From CAZIAK01 sp964537035 (GTDB lineage: Bacteria; Planctomycetota; B15-G4), in contig CAZIAK010000028.1 in assembly GCA_964537035.1 (NCBI GenBank), forward strand, positions 1-64,000: 64,000 bases of DNA, in the 5' to 3' direction. This document shows, piece by piece, positions 21,097 to 30,314 of the stretch. Position 1 is the first letter of the stretch; every line of letters begins with the position of its first letter. A program made the translations under genes and the position numbers. A model generated the notes under the pieces. It searched no databases. It saw only the letters and a program-made list of their open reading frames with translations, and had not been told where the DNA came from.

Positions 21097-21586
21097 GAAA
21101 CGTAGCCAGGCTGGCGTCTCCCTGCTCGAACTGCTGGCGGTGGTGGTGGTCATCGGCTTCCTGGCAGCGATCGCTGTCCCCGCCGCCTCCGTGAGCTACG
21201 AGCGCAAGATGGACGTGCTGCAGCTCGAGGTGCAGGACGCCATCGACCACGCCCAGTCCCTGGCCTACCACACGGGCCAGAAACACGCGGTGCGCCTCGA
21301 CACCAGCGCTCAGTGGATCGCCGTGGTCAACGAGGTCGGCGCCCCTGTGGTGGACCCGCTGACCCGCAAACCGTTTGTGGTGCGCTTCACTCCCGCGCCC
21401 GGACAGCCGACAGGAGCGGTCATGAGCTCGGCCAAGTTCGGATTCGATCGCCCGTTGATCCTCTTCAACACCAAGGGCGAACTCGAGTACGAAGGCACGC
21501 TGGGACTCACTGCCGGGAAGTACTCCCGTGCTCTGAGCCTGAATTCGGCTACGGCGAAGCTGGCCGAGACGACGATAGGTTCCTGA
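21083..21586 (+). CDS. GspH/FimT-type pseudopilin
   Basis: 167 aa. A leader of 10 residues ending in AG precedes VSLLELLAVVVVIGFLAAI, a clear type IV prepilin N-terminus with Glu at +5. The C-terminal beta domain resembles GspH/FimT minor pseudopilins that prime pilus or pseudopilus assembly. Requires a GspO/PilD prepilin peptidase, which is not in the window. The start overlaps the previous gene by 14 nt. Confidence 0.82.
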   Translation: MLTLEKRSQAGVSLLELLAVVVVIGFLAAIAVPAASVSYERKMDVLQLEVQDAIDHAQSLAYHTGQKHAVRLDTSAQWIAVVNEVGAPVVDPLTRKPFVVRFTPAPGQPTGAVMSSAKFGFDRPLILFNTKGELEYEGTLGLTAGKYSRALSLNSATAKLAETTIGS

Positions 21587-21618
21587 TCAGAGTGAATTGT
21601 CGCCGGAGCCCTAGAAGC

Positions 21619-23013
21619 GTGAAATCCCAGAAGGTTAGTCATATCGGCATCGTTGTGGCGGATCAGGTCCTCAGGGCCGCCCAACGCATCGATGGCCGCA
21701 TCGTCTCCTCCCAGGTGCCCCTGGGCGACGACATGAAGCGCAGTATGCGCAAGCTGCTGTCGTCGTCCCCGTTCTCAGGGCGCAATATCGTCGTCGGGCT
21801 GGAGGGCGATTCTGTCCTCGTCGAGTCCATGGTGGTCCCCAGTCGCTCCTCCAACGCGGCAGAGGGTCTGGCCGCTGAGCGTCTCAAGGGCGATCCGGTC
21901 TTCAACGACGAGACCTCGGTGCTCGGTGTATCCGTGGCTCCGGCCACGGGGCGAGGTGAGCAGTCCATGGTCATTCTCGCCGCCGTCAACCGGGAACGGA
22001 TCGCTGCAGTCATGGCAGCCTGCCGCGAGCAGGCTCTCACCGTGCAAGGCGTCGAGACCGCGGCCCTGGCCTCCTGGCGAGCCTGGAGTGGCACGGGCAA
22101 CCAGCTGCGGTTGGTGCGCGGCGAGCGCCAGGACATCATCCTGGCCGGCGTGGACTCGAAGCTGATGTTCTGTCGAGTGGTGGAGGGGCCCATGTCCGCG
22201 GCTGAACTGCGGGCCACGATCACCCGAGCCAGCTCGCTCTTTTCTGGCAGCTTCGACTCTCTCTCGGTGAGCGGCTCCTTCGGACCGGAGATGCAGGCCA
22301 TGGCCCAGGGATTGGGCCTGGCCGTCGAGACGACGATGGCTGACATGGATGACCCCCAGGCCCTGGGCCTGGCCATGGAGGGCGCCGTGTTGGCCGAGTT
22401 CACCCCGCCGGAGGAGCGCGAGCTGCGCACCCGTCGGCAGGTGCGCAAGACGCGCATGGTGATGATTGCTGCTGCCGCTGCGGCGGCCGTGGTGGTGGGT
22501 GTGCTGGGCTTCCAACGCATCTCTGTCCTGAAGGCGGACAAGCTCAGCGTGGAGACCCGGCTACGGGTCGAATCCGAGTCCCGCACCGAACTGGCCAAGC
22601 TCGACCAGCAACTCCGAGGCAGCCAGGCTCTCGCGGCCGAGGTGACCCGGGGGCAGCCGGGGCATGCCATGTCCCGCCTGTTCAGCCTGGTGCTGAACGC
22701 CGCTCCAGAGGACGTGATGCTCGAGTCCACCGTCGTTGATGACGTCGAGGACGCCCCCGTGGTTGTGCAGACCAAGAAGCGCGGTCGCCGCGGCTCCGAA
22801 GAAGAGAAGCCCGTGGGCCCGGTGCCTCGCTCGTTGGTCGTGCGCTTGGGCGGCCTGGCGGGGAGTGACGTGGCCGTGAGCCGGTTCGCGGCTGACCTCT
22901 TCGCTTCGGAGGCCTTCGCAGACGTCCGCATCGAAACCAGCGAACGCACCTTGCTGGACAACGGCATGGAAGGCGAACGCTTCAGAATCTACGCCCGGGC
23001 GGAGACCCGCTGA
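21619..23013 (+). CDS. PilM/PilN-like (GspL-like) inner-membrane platform protein
   Basis: 464 aa from the GTG at 21619, preceded by GGAG at 21604-21607; a GTG at 21592 is an alternative. Residues 1-270 look like a divergent actin-like PilM/GspL cytoplasmic domain. A single membrane helix lies at about 280-299, then a coiled coil and a periplasmic domain with ferredoxin-like PilN/GspL features. A basic KKRGRRG insert sits near residue 385. Order and size fit a fused PilM-PilN or GspL. It recruits the ATPase to the membrane. The stop lies 1 nt before the next ATG. Confidence 0.75.
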   Translation: MKSQKVSHIGIVVADQVLRAAQRIDGRIVSSQVPLGDDMKRSMRKLLSSSPFSGRNIVVGLEGDSVLVESMVVPSRSSNAAEGLAAERLKGDPVFNDETSVLGVSVAPATGRGEQSMVILAAVNRERIAAVMAACREQALTVQGVETAALASWRAWSGTGNQLRLVRGERQDIILAGVDSKLMFCRVVEGPMSAAELRATITRASSLFSGSFDSLSVSGSFGPEMQAMAQGLGLAVETTMADMDDPQALGLAMEGAVLAEFTPPEERELRTRRQVRKTRMVMIAAAAAAAVVVGVLGFQRISVLKADKLSVETRLRVESESRTELAKLDQQLRGSQALAAEVTRGQPGHAMSRLFSLVLNAAPEDVMLESTVVDDVEDAPVVVQTKKRGRRGSEEEKPVGPVPRSLVVRLGGLAGSDVAVSRFAADLFASEAFADVRIETSERTLLDNGMEGERFRIYARAETR

Positions 23014-23014
23014 G

Positions 23015-23530
23015 ATGAAGCTCTCTAGCCAGATCGCTATCACGGCCACGGCCGTGATCATCGGGGCCGCGGGCCTGCTCTATCCCATCCATCAGAGCAT
23101 CACTGAGCTCGAATCTGAAATCGAGTCGCTCGGTAGCTCGTCCGCGGCGGACGACGTGCAGGAGCAGATCGTCTCCATGCATGCACAGATTGCCGCCGCT
23201 GAGTCGTCCTTGGAAGAGCGCACCTTGTTCTTGTGCCCGGATTCCTCGGCGGCTCGGCTCCAGTTCGAGTCCTCTTTGACCGCTGGTCTCGTGGAATCAG
23301 GACTGCAGCGTGTGTCCATCGATAGAACCGATGGTTCGCCGATCCACGGCATCTCGACGTTTGTCGTGGAGCTGGTGGTTGAAGGCGACGCCAGCCAACT
23401 GCACGAGTTCCTGCTCGGCCTGGAAGGGCTGCGTTGGGTCAACCGTGTCATCCACCTTGAAGTCCATCCCGGTCTCGGCCGACGCACGGTCGAGATGAAG
23501 ATTGCAGTGCCTTTGGAGGCAGACCTTTGA
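23015..23530 (+). CDS. PilO/GspM-like protein
   Basis: 171 aa: an N-terminal membrane helix at about 7-25, a coiled coil to about 70, then a small alpha/beta domain ending in a VEMKIAVPLEA strand. This is the PilO/GspM architecture. It is placed directly between the PilMN-like and PilP-like genes, as in pilMNOPQ operons. Assignment is by order and topology more than by sequence identity. Confidence 0.75.
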   Translation: MKLSSQIAITATAVIIGAAGLLYPIHQSITELESEIESLGSSSAADDVQEQIVSMHAQIAAAESSLEERTLFLCPDSSAARLQFESSLTAGLVESGLQRVSIDRTDGSPIHGISTFVVELVVEGDASQLHEFLLGLEGLRWVNRVIHLEVHPGLGRRTVEMKIAVPLEADL

Positions 23531-24114
23531 GAACCCCGCAGGTGAAGACTCCCACTCCTGGTGCCAGCAGCCAGAAGCGGCAGCTGACCATTCTTGCAGC
23601 CCTGGCGGTGGTCCTGGTGGCCGTTGTCGCCCTGCAGTTTGGCCAGGGCTCCGCTCCTGTTGCCCAGGCGTCGACCGCAGCCGACGGCGCTGTGGGAGCT
23701 GCGGTCGCGCCACCGGCTACGGGTGATTCTGCCGCCGCCGCCAATCCTACCGAGTTTTCCAACAACCTGGCGCTGAGTGGCACTGCTGACAGTGGGGGCG
23801 GCCTGAATCCCGGTGCCTTCGAGAGCTTCTGGAGCTTCAGTGAACCGGTGGATGCGGGCGTTGAAGAGTTGCCCCCGCCGACGATCCTCCTCAGCGCGAC
23901 CCTCATTGGCCGCGAAGGCGAACTGGATGTCGCGGTCATTGATGGAGACCTGCGCTACGTCGGCGACATGCTCCAGGGCTGGTCACTCGACTCCATCTCA
24001 TCCCGCTCCGTCACGCTGCGATCTTCCTCCAACCGCGTCGTCAGCGTGGCCATGCCACTCTTCCAACCGACGCCGCCGCCGGTGGCTCCTGAGCTGCCGA
24101 CCGCGGGCCCCTAG
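23527..24114 (+). CDS. PilP/GspC-like protein
   Basis: 195 aa from a TTG that overlaps the previous stop (TTGA). One membrane helix at about 20-40, an Ala/Gly/Pro-rich flexible periplasmic linker, then a small homology-region-like beta domain (ILLSATLIGREGE...AVIDGDLRYVGD) like the GspC/PilP domain that contacts the secretin. The C-terminus is Pro-rich. Gene order supports the role of connecting the inner-membrane platform to the outer-membrane secretin. Confidence 0.72.
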   Translation: MRTPQVKTPTPGASSQKRQLTILAALAVVLVAVVALQFGQGSAPVAQASTAADGAVGAAVAPPATGDSAAAANPTEFSNNLALSGTADSGGGLNPGAFESFWSFSEPVDAGVEELPPPTILLSATLIGREGELDVAVIDGDLRYVGDMLQGWSLDSISSRSVTLRSSSNRVVSVAMPLFQPTPPPVAPELPTAGP

Positions 24115-24200
24115 ATCCCTCCCTTCGCAGCGGTTCACATCGAACCGGCTGGCGATTCTTGCTTCGCATCCCGAGCCCCCTCCCGAACCGAACTCAAACG

Positions 24201-25886
24201 ATGCTTCGACACATACTCACTACCTTCCTGATTCTCAGCACGTCGCTCATCACGACGGGGACGTCGCAGACTGACGTCACCGAGCCCGCAGTGGGCATGA
24301 CCTCCAATGGTGATTCGATCACGCTGAACGTCCGTGACACTTCTCTCAGCCAGATCGTCGAGATGATCTCGGTGCAGCAGAAGGTCAACATCATCGCCGG
24401 CGTTGACCTGAACAAGCCCGTGACGGTGAACTTCTTTGACGCCACCCTGGAAGAGGCGCTCAACTGGATCCTCAACCCGGCCGGTCTTGGCTGGTACTTC
24501 GATGGCCAGATCTACACGATCCTCGAAGCAGACAAGATCAGCCTGATCACGGATCCGTTGGTGGAAGAGGTCTTCTACCCCAACTACCGCTCAGCGGCCG
24601 AGTTGCAGACCTATCTGACCAAGTTCCTCTCACCCTTTGGCTCGATCATCGTCTCCGAGGCGCCCAAGGAGGGCATCGCGTCGGACGAGAGCGGCGCCGG
24701 CGGCATCGACTCGACCATCCAGGAGATGTTGATCGTCATCGACAACGAGGATGGGCTGAAGCGGATCAAGGGGCTCTACCGACAGTTCGACACCCGCCCG
24801 AGGCAGGTGCTCGTCGAGGCCAAGATCCTTGAGGTCGTGTTGGACGAGACCAACCGCTTCGGTGTGGACTTCAGCGTGGTGGGCGGCGCCGACCTGGCTG
24901 ACTTCGAGAACATCCTCGACCCCCAGAGGATCTTCTCGCCCGCCACCACCCTGCTGGCTGGCGCCCTCGGCCCGGCTGGTGTGGCGGCTGGTGCTCCCTT
25001 CATCACCCCCAGCGGCGTGTCGTCCGGCTTCCAGCAGGGATTCACCGCGGGCCCCGGATCGGACGGCCTGCGGGTGGGCTTCGTCGGTCGTGACATCTCC
25101 GCCTTCCTGGACACCCTGCAGTCCGTGGCGGACACGAACGTCCTGGCCAACACCAAGGTGCTGGCGCTGAACAAGATGCCCGGCGAGCTGATCATCGGTG
25201 GCCGCCTGGGTTATTTCGGCGGGACCACGGTCAGCGATGGCATCAGCCAGCAGACCGTCGAGTTTCTCGAGGTCGGCACCCAGCTGCGCTTCCGGCCCTT
25301 CATCGGCAACGACGGCTTCGTGCGCCTGGAGATCCATCCCGAGCGTAGCAGTGGCGTGATCGACCCCGCCACGGGCTTGCCCACAGAGTTCACCTCAGAG
25401 GTGACCACCAACGTCATGGTCCGCGATGATGAGACAGTGGTCATCGGCGGTCTGATCGAGAGCCGCGAAGTGCAGACCGTGAAGCGCGTTCCGTTCCTCG
25501 GCTACCTGCCCTGGATCGGTTGGCTGTTCTCCTCCGAGAACACCGAGATCGAGCGCCGTGAAGTGATCGTGATGATCACGCCTCACATCCTTGAAGACGG
25601 CGAGATCTTCGAGGACGGCGAGCTGATCATCAAGGAAGCCGCCAAGCGCAGTGAAGTCTTCGTGGACGGCTTTGGCCCGGTGTCCCGCACAACCCACTCG
25701 ACGCGCACTCTCGAAGACGCCCGTGAAGCCCTTGAGGCTGGTCGGCTCCGGGAAGCCCGCTCGCTCTGCGACCGGGTGATGCAGCTGAACCCGCTCATGG
25801 ACGGTGTGGTCGAGATGTCCGACGAGATCGACTCTCGGATCGCCGATGACCATCGCCGGGCAGCCCTCGCGGCTGACGAGGACTGA
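24201..25886 (+). CDS. Secretin (PilQ/GspD family)
   Basis: 561 aa from the ATG at 24201, which gives a signal peptide; a TTG 42 nt upstream is in frame. Residues ~45-130 form an STN-like domain, followed by an N-domain and the secretin core with VGTQLRFRPFI and the terminal RDDETVVIGGLI, LGYLPWIGWLF and EIERREVIVMITPHIL segments typical of the family. About 90 C-terminal residues add a helical TPR-like extension (ALEAGRLREARSLC). It forms the outer-membrane channel of the pilus or secretion machine. Confidence 0.92.
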   Translation: MLRHILTTFLILSTSLITTGTSQTDVTEPAVGMTSNGDSITLNVRDTSLSQIVEMISVQQKVNIIAGVDLNKPVTVNFFDATLEEALNWILNPAGLGWYFDGQIYTILEADKISLITDPLVEEVFYPNYRSAAELQTYLTKFLSPFGSIIVSEAPKEGIASDESGAGGIDSTIQEMLIVIDNEDGLKRIKGLYRQFDTRPRQVLVEAKILEVVLDETNRFGVDFSVVGGADLADFENILDPQRIFSPATTLLAGALGPAGVAAGAPFITPSGVSSGFQQGFTAGPGSDGLRVGFVGRDISAFLDTLQSVADTNVLANTKVLALNKMPGELIIGGRLGYFGGTTVSDGISQQTVEFLEVGTQLRFRPFIGNDGFVRLEIHPERSSGVIDPATGLPTEFTSEVTTNVMVRDDETVVIGGLIESREVQTVKRVPFLGYLPWIGWLFSSENTEIERREVIVMITPHILEDGEIFEDGELIIKEAAKRSEVFVDGFGPVSRTTHSTRTLEDAREALEAGRLREARSLCDRVMQLNPLMDGVVEMSDEIDSRIADDHRRAALAADED

Positions 25887-25887
25887 C

Positions 25888-26232
25888 ATGATCCAGCGGG
25901 TGGAGGCAGGGAGGGATCTGGGGCCTCAGGCCCTGGCCGATCTGGGCAAGGCCATGCCAGAGCTCATCGGCCAGGGCGTGAAGGTCCTGTTGATGGACGT
26001 CTCGCGAGTCACGGAGTTCGACTCGCAGACCTTGGAAGCCCTGCTCGAACTTGACGCCCTGCTGCGCAGTCGGGGCCTGGGCTTTCAGATCAGCGGGCCG
26101 TCAGAGGTCTTCGGTTTGGCCTTGGCGGTCACCGGCCTGGCGGAGCGCCTGGAGATCGTGCACAGCGGCTCGGACGACGGGGCCGCAGACGCTGCCCAGA
26201 GTGCAGGTCCTGCAGGAGCGGTGGTCTCATGA
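25888..26232 (+). CDS. STAS-domain protein (anti-sigma-factor-antagonist-like)
   Basis: 114 aa from the ATG at 25888, one base after the secretin stop. The STAS fold is visible: VKVLLMDVSRVTEFDSQTL followed by LLELDALLRSRGLGFQISGP. The phosphorylatable Ser of the SpoIIAA-type loop appears conserved (FDSQ). STAS proteins usually take part in partner switching with anti-sigma kinases or bind nucleotides or lipids. Its place between secretin and ATPase genes, with a 4-nt overlap to the ATPase (ATGA), is unusual and suggests regulation of the machine or its output. Confidence 0.85.
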   Translation: MIQRVEAGRDLGPQALADLGKAMPELIGQGVKVLLMDVSRVTEFDSQTLEALLELDALLRSRGLGFQISGPSEVFGLALAVTGLAERLEIVHSGSDDGAADAAQSAGPAGAVVS

Positions 26233-27956
26233 CAGTTCTAGGGCTGGAGGAGAGCTTGCTGGAGCAGACCCTGCGCGACGCCAAACTGGTCAGCGCAGAA
26301 GAACTGCAGCGGGGATTGCTGGCTGAAGAAGCCGAGCAGGACGAGGAACTGAGCCACAAGCTGGTCCGCCTGGGCATCGTCGACGAGAAGATGTTGCTGC
26401 GTGCCTTGGCCATCCAGAACGGCCTGCTCTTCGTCCAGCTGATCGCCGGCCTGGGCGACGGCGCGGTGACGGAGCTGCTCGACAAGGACTGGGCCGTGGC
26501 CCACAAGGTCTTGCCGCTCTACCGGGTCCATGGCGAGTTGACCTGCGCGGTGGCAGACCCCACCGACCTGTTCACCATCGATTCATTGCGCCGGCTGACC
26601 GGGCTCAAGCTGCGCCTGGTGGTGGCCCACCCCCAGGACATCCTGGAGGGCCTGTCCCGCAGCAGCGACGCCGTCGCCTCCCTGCTGGTGGACGAGATCA
26701 TCCGCGATGTGGGCGAGCAGGTCGGCGACGACGAGCTCGAGGTCATCGAAGCCAACATCGAAGAGACCGACCTGGCCGCAGCGGCCGGCGAGTCTCCCGT
26801 GGTGCGCTTCGTGAACGTGATCATCCTGAAGGCCATCCGGGATGGTGCCAGCGATATCCACATCGAGCCCGACGAGAACCTGTTGCGTGTTCGCTTTCGC
26901 GTGGACGGCATGTTGCGTCAGGACGACAACATCAACCCGCCCTTGGGCCTGGCCGCGGCCATCGTGTCCCGCATCAAGATCATGTCGAGCCTGGACATCG
27001 CCGAACGGCGGGCGCCTCAGGACGGCCGCATGCGGGTCAACTCTGGCGGCAGCGCCATCGACTTGCGCGTGTCGGTGATCCCGACCTACAGCGGCGAGAA
27101 GGTCGTGATTCGTATTCTCGACCGCAGCTCCGTGGTCAGAAACCTGTCCTCGCTAGGGCTCTCTGAACGGATCTTGACCACACTCGACGAGCAGGTGGCC
27201 CAGCCCAACGGCGTGCTGCTGGTCACCGGGCCTACGGGCTCGGGCAAGACGACCACCCTGTACGCCGCGCTGTCCACGATCAACGACGTGCAGCGCAACA
27301 TCTGCACCGTTGAAGATCCTACCGAGTACAGCCTGCCCATGATCAACCAGGTGCAGGTCAACGTGAAGGCCGACCTGACCTTCGCCCGGGCGCTGCGCTC
27401 TCTGCTGCGGCAGGACCCGGACGTGATCATGGTGGGTGAGATTCGCGACGCAGAGACGGCACGCATCGCCATCGAAGCGGCCCTCACAGGTCACCTCGTG
27501 TTCTCGACCTTGCACACGAACGACGCCATCGCGGCGATCCCTCGTCTGGTGAACATGGGCGTGGAGTCCTACCTGCTGGCGGCCGCCATGAACGGCGTGC
27601 TGGCCCAGCGTCTGGTGCGCCGGGTCTGCCGTCACTGCAAGCGCCCCGACCCCATCAGCGACGCTGATCGCAAGCTGCTGGACCGCTATGAGATCAGCTG
27701 CAGCGAGTTCATGGTGGGGGGCGGCTGCAAGGCCTGCGGCGGGACCGGCTTCGCCGGCCGGGTCGGCGTGCACGAGCTGTTCGTCGTGGACGACGAGATG
27801 CGGGACATCATCACCAACGACCCGTCTCTCCTGCGCCTGCGCAACAAGGCCGCGGAGCTCGGTCACAAGGAGCTGGCCTACGACGGGCTGGCCAAGGTCG
27901 CCGAGGGTCTGACCACCCTGGATGAAGTCATTCGCGTCGCGGAGATCGACCGATGA
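26229..27956 (+). CDS. Pilus assembly/secretion ATPase (PilB/GspE)
   Basis: 575 aa. An N-terminal MshEN-like N1 domain (residues 1-150), then the ATPase core: Walker A GPTGSGKT at 334-341, Asp box VEDPTEY from 361, Walker B with MVGEIRDAETA and a His box. Two CxxC pairs (CRHC, CKAC) form the Zn-binding C-metal domain typical of PilB/GspE. Retraction ATPases of the PilT type lack this domain. It powers pilin polymerisation. It overlaps both neighbours by 4 nt. Confidence 0.93.
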   Translation: MTVLGLEESLLEQTLRDAKLVSAEELQRGLLAEEAEQDEELSHKLVRLGIVDEKMLLRALAIQNGLLFVQLIAGLGDGAVTELLDKDWAVAHKVLPLYRVHGELTCAVADPTDLFTIDSLRRLTGLKLRLVVAHPQDILEGLSRSSDAVASLLVDEIIRDVGEQVGDDELEVIEANIEETDLAAAAGESPVVRFVNVIILKAIRDGASDIHIEPDENLLRVRFRVDGMLRQDDNINPPLGLAAAIVSRIKIMSSLDIAERRAPQDGRMRVNSGGSAIDLRVSVIPTYSGEKVVIRILDRSSVVRNLSSLGLSERILTTLDEQVAQPNGVLLVTGPTGSGKTTTLYAALSTINDVQRNICTVEDPTEYSLPMINQVQVNVKADLTFARALRSLLRQDPDVIMVGEIRDAETARIAIEAALTGHLVFSTLHTNDAIAAIPRLVNMGVESYLLAAAMNGVLAQRLVRRVCRHCKRPDPISDADRKLLDRYEISCSEFMVGGGCKACGGTGFAGRVGVHELFVVDDEMRDIITNDPSLLRLRNKAAELGHKELAYDGLAKVAEGLTTLDEVIRVAEIDR

Positions 27957-29086
27957 GCAGCACCCTCCCGAAGGAACCCTCGCTGGGCCTCTCGAACTCG
28001 TCCAGAATCGACCGGGTCAAGGCCTGGTGGGACGTGACCTCCAAGCGCATGCAGGTGCCCCAGAACGAGATCCTGGAGATCGTCACCCAGCTGGCGATCA
28101 TGTTCGATACGGGCTTGAACCTGTCCCAGGCGCTCGAGGTCCTGGAGCGTCAGGCGGGCACCCCGCACCTGGGCCGCTTTGTGGGCGCGATCCGCTCCGA
28201 CGTCGAAGAGGGGCGTCCCCTGTCGGTGGCCATGGCTCGCCAAGACTGGGCCTTCTCGCCCGTGGCCATCGCCCTGGTCAGAGCCGGTGAGGCCACGGGT
28301 GACCTCGGTGGCATGCTGCAGAAGGTCGCCGAGTTCATGGAGCGGGACATCGGCACGCGCAAGAAGGTCAAGGGCGCCATGGCCTATCCGATCTTCATGG
28401 CCGTGATGGCCACCTGCGTGGTGATCTTCCTGTTGATCAACGTCTTCCCGAAGTTCGCCGACCTGTTCGGCGACAAGCCTGAGTTGCTGCCAGCGCCCAC
28501 ACGGTTCTTCCTGAACCTGTCCGCGCTGCTTCAGTCTGATGGCTACTGGATCTTCCCTGCGGGCATCCTGGGCCTGTTCGGCGTGATCATGGCCATGAAA
28601 TCGAAAGAAGGTCGACGGCTCCTCGACCCGGTCTATTTGCGATTGCCGGCCTTCGGCAAGCTGATCAAGGCCGTCTCGATCTCCCGTTCGTTCCACGTCC
28701 TGGGCGTGATGATGAACGCTGGCCTGAACGTGCTCGACGCCCTGGGCCTGGCCTCAGAGGTCTCTGGCAACCGCAAGTACGTCGACCTTTGGGAAGAGAC
28801 CCAAGCTCGGGTGGAGAACGGCAGCGACATCTCCGAGACCCTGCTCAATGATCCGCTGATCCCGCCGGCAGAGGCGGCCATGATCTCCCTGGGTGAGCGC
28901 TCCGGTACCTTGCCCCACGTGCTGGATCGCATCACCCACCACCACGAGAAGAAGGTCGACAGCGCCATCAAGGCCTTCGTGGCTGTGATCGAGCCGTCCA
29001 TGACGATCATCATGGGTGCTGTGGTCGCGCTGATCGTCTCCAGTCTGATCCTGCCCATGTTCAAGTTGAGTCAGGTGATGAAGTAG
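27953..29086 (+). CDS. Inner-membrane platform protein (PilC/GspF)
   Basis: 377 aa with two T2SSF domains: the first around residues 45-165 (LAIMFDTGLNLSQALEVL), the second around 245-370 (LGVMMNAGLNVLDAL), and three membrane helices (near 150, 205 and 350). Forms the core platform with the ATPase. Last gene of the operon. The next gene begins 53 nt later with its own promoter-like hexamer. Confidence 0.92.
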   Translation: MSSTLPKEPSLGLSNSSRIDRVKAWWDVTSKRMQVPQNEILEIVTQLAIMFDTGLNLSQALEVLERQAGTPHLGRFVGAIRSDVEEGRPLSVAMARQDWAFSPVAIALVRAGEATGDLGGMLQKVAEFMERDIGTRKKVKGAMAYPIFMAVMATCVVIFLLINVFPKFADLFGDKPELLPAPTRFFLNLSALLQSDGYWIFPAGILGLFGVIMAMKSKEGRRLLDPVYLRLPAFGKLIKAVSISRSFHVLGVMMNAGLNVLDALGLASEVSGNRKYVDLWEETQARVENGSDISETLLNDPLIPPAEAAMISLGERSGTLPHVLDRITHHHEKKVDSAIKAFVAVIEPSMTIIMGAVVALIVSSLILPMFKLSQVMK

Positions 29087-29127
29087 GGCCTCGCTGTTCT
29101 TGCGCACACGGTGAACCCATCGGTTTG

Positions 29128-29133
29128 TAGGAT
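29128..29133 (+). promoter_or_regulatory. -10 hexamer TAGGAT, M20 peptidase gene
   Basis: TAGGAT followed by 6 nt and then the ATG at 29140. Transcription starting at a normal distance from this -10 would begin at the start codon itself. Confidence 0.6.
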
Positions 29134-29139
29134 GGGACC

Positions 29140-30279
29140 ATGCGCGCAGACGTGGTCACCCTGACGGAACGACTGGTCTCGGTCGACACGGCCCCAGGCC
29201 TGTCGACCAATCCCTTGGTGCAGTTGCTGGCTGACGAGGCCCGCAGTCTGGGCGGCCTTGCCGCAGTCCAAGACGGCTCCCACGACGGCGTGCCTCAGCA
29301 GAACCTCATCGTGCGCTTCGGCGGGGATGGTCCGGCTGGGCTCGTCCTGGCAGGGCACATCGACACCGTGCCGTGGAGCGAAGGGCAGCGTGCGACCGCG
29401 ACCCCGGAGCGGGCAGGGTCCACGCTCTACGGTCGGGGAACCTGCGACATGAAGGGCGCCGTGGCAGCGCAGCTCGAAGCGGCGGCGGCCCAGGCGCAGA
29501 AGTTGTCTCGCCCCCTGGTCCTCTGCTGGACCTATGCCGAAGAAGTGGGCTGTCATGGCGCCGTGGCCCTGGTAGACCAAGCGGGGTTGCTCGGCGAGCT
29601 GAGCGACGCCCGGTGCATCGTGGGCGAGCCCACGGGCCTGGTGCCGATCACAGGCCACAAGGGCTACGGCGCCGTGCGCTTCGAACTCACGGGCCAGCCA
29701 GCCCACAGCTCGAACCCATGGGCCGGTGCAGACGCCTCCGTGGCCCTCGGCGGCCTGCTGCGCAACCTGCACGAGCTGCGCGAGACCTTGCGCGACGAAG
29801 GCGACCCGGACGGCGCGCACGATCCCCCTTGCTCCACCCTGAACACGGGCATCGTCTCGGCTGGCTCGGCGCGCAACATCGTGCCCGCCACGGCGCAGGT
29901 CACCGTCGAGTACCGGCCCTTGCCGAGAACAGACCTGGACGAACTCCACCAGCGCATGAGCTCATGCATGGAGCGGGCCTGCGCAGCTGTCCCCGGCGTG
30001 CAGGGCGTGGTGCATTGGGACGAGTTGCGTGCTCCCTTTGATCAGCCTCGAGGCGACCGTCTGGTGCGCTGGCTCTGCGAAGCCACGGGGTCTGCACCCG
30101 GAGTGGTGCCCTTCTACACCGAGGCCGAGCTGTATCGCGGGGGCCTCGCCGTGCCCACGGTCGTCTGCGGCCCGGGCTCCATCGAGCAAGCTCACCGGGT
30201 CGATGAATCGGTGGCCTTTGAGCAGCTCGCCGCGGGCCAACAGCTCTACGAAGACGCGATCGCCGCCTTCTGCTGCTGA
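29140..30279 (+). CDS. M20-family metallopeptidase (ArgE/DapE-like)
   Basis: 379 aa. Zn-binding pattern intact: AGHIDTVP, GRGTCDMKG with the bridging Asp, EEVGCHG and VGEPT, plus a dimerisation domain starting at GHKGYGAVRFELTG. Members hydrolyse N-acetyl- or N-succinyl-amino acids, most often acetylornithine deacetylase (ArgE) or succinyl-diaminopimelate desuccinylase (DapE). The sequence cannot separate these safely. It stands alone and converges on purQ, with a 35-nt spacer that holds only a weak 5-bp hairpin. Confidence 0.85.
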   Translation: MRADVVTLTERLVSVDTAPGLSTNPLVQLLADEARSLGGLAAVQDGSHDGVPQQNLIVRFGGDGPAGLVLAGHIDTVPWSEGQRATATPERAGSTLYGRGTCDMKGAVAAQLEAAAAQAQKLSRPLVLCWTYAEEVGCHGAVALVDQAGLLGELSDARCIVGEPTGLVPITGHKGYGAVRFELTGQPAHSSNPWAGADASVALGGLLRNLHELRETLRDEGDPDGAHDPPCSTLNTGIVSAGSARNIVPATAQVTVEYRPLPRTDLDELHQRMSSCMERACAAVPGVQGVVHWDELRAPFDQPRGDRLVRWLCEATGSAPGVVPFYTEAELYRGGLAVPTVVCGPGSIEQAHRVDESVAFEQLAAGQQLYEDAIAAFCC

Positions 30280-30314
30280 GCCTGTGACCGCAGGCCGTTC
30301 CCGGCCCACGCCCT

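Noticed and set aside
21663..22967. 434-aa minus-strand frame under the PilM/N-like gene
   Set aside because: Ser/Arg/Thr-biased antisense frame. The plus strand fits the pilus operon order.
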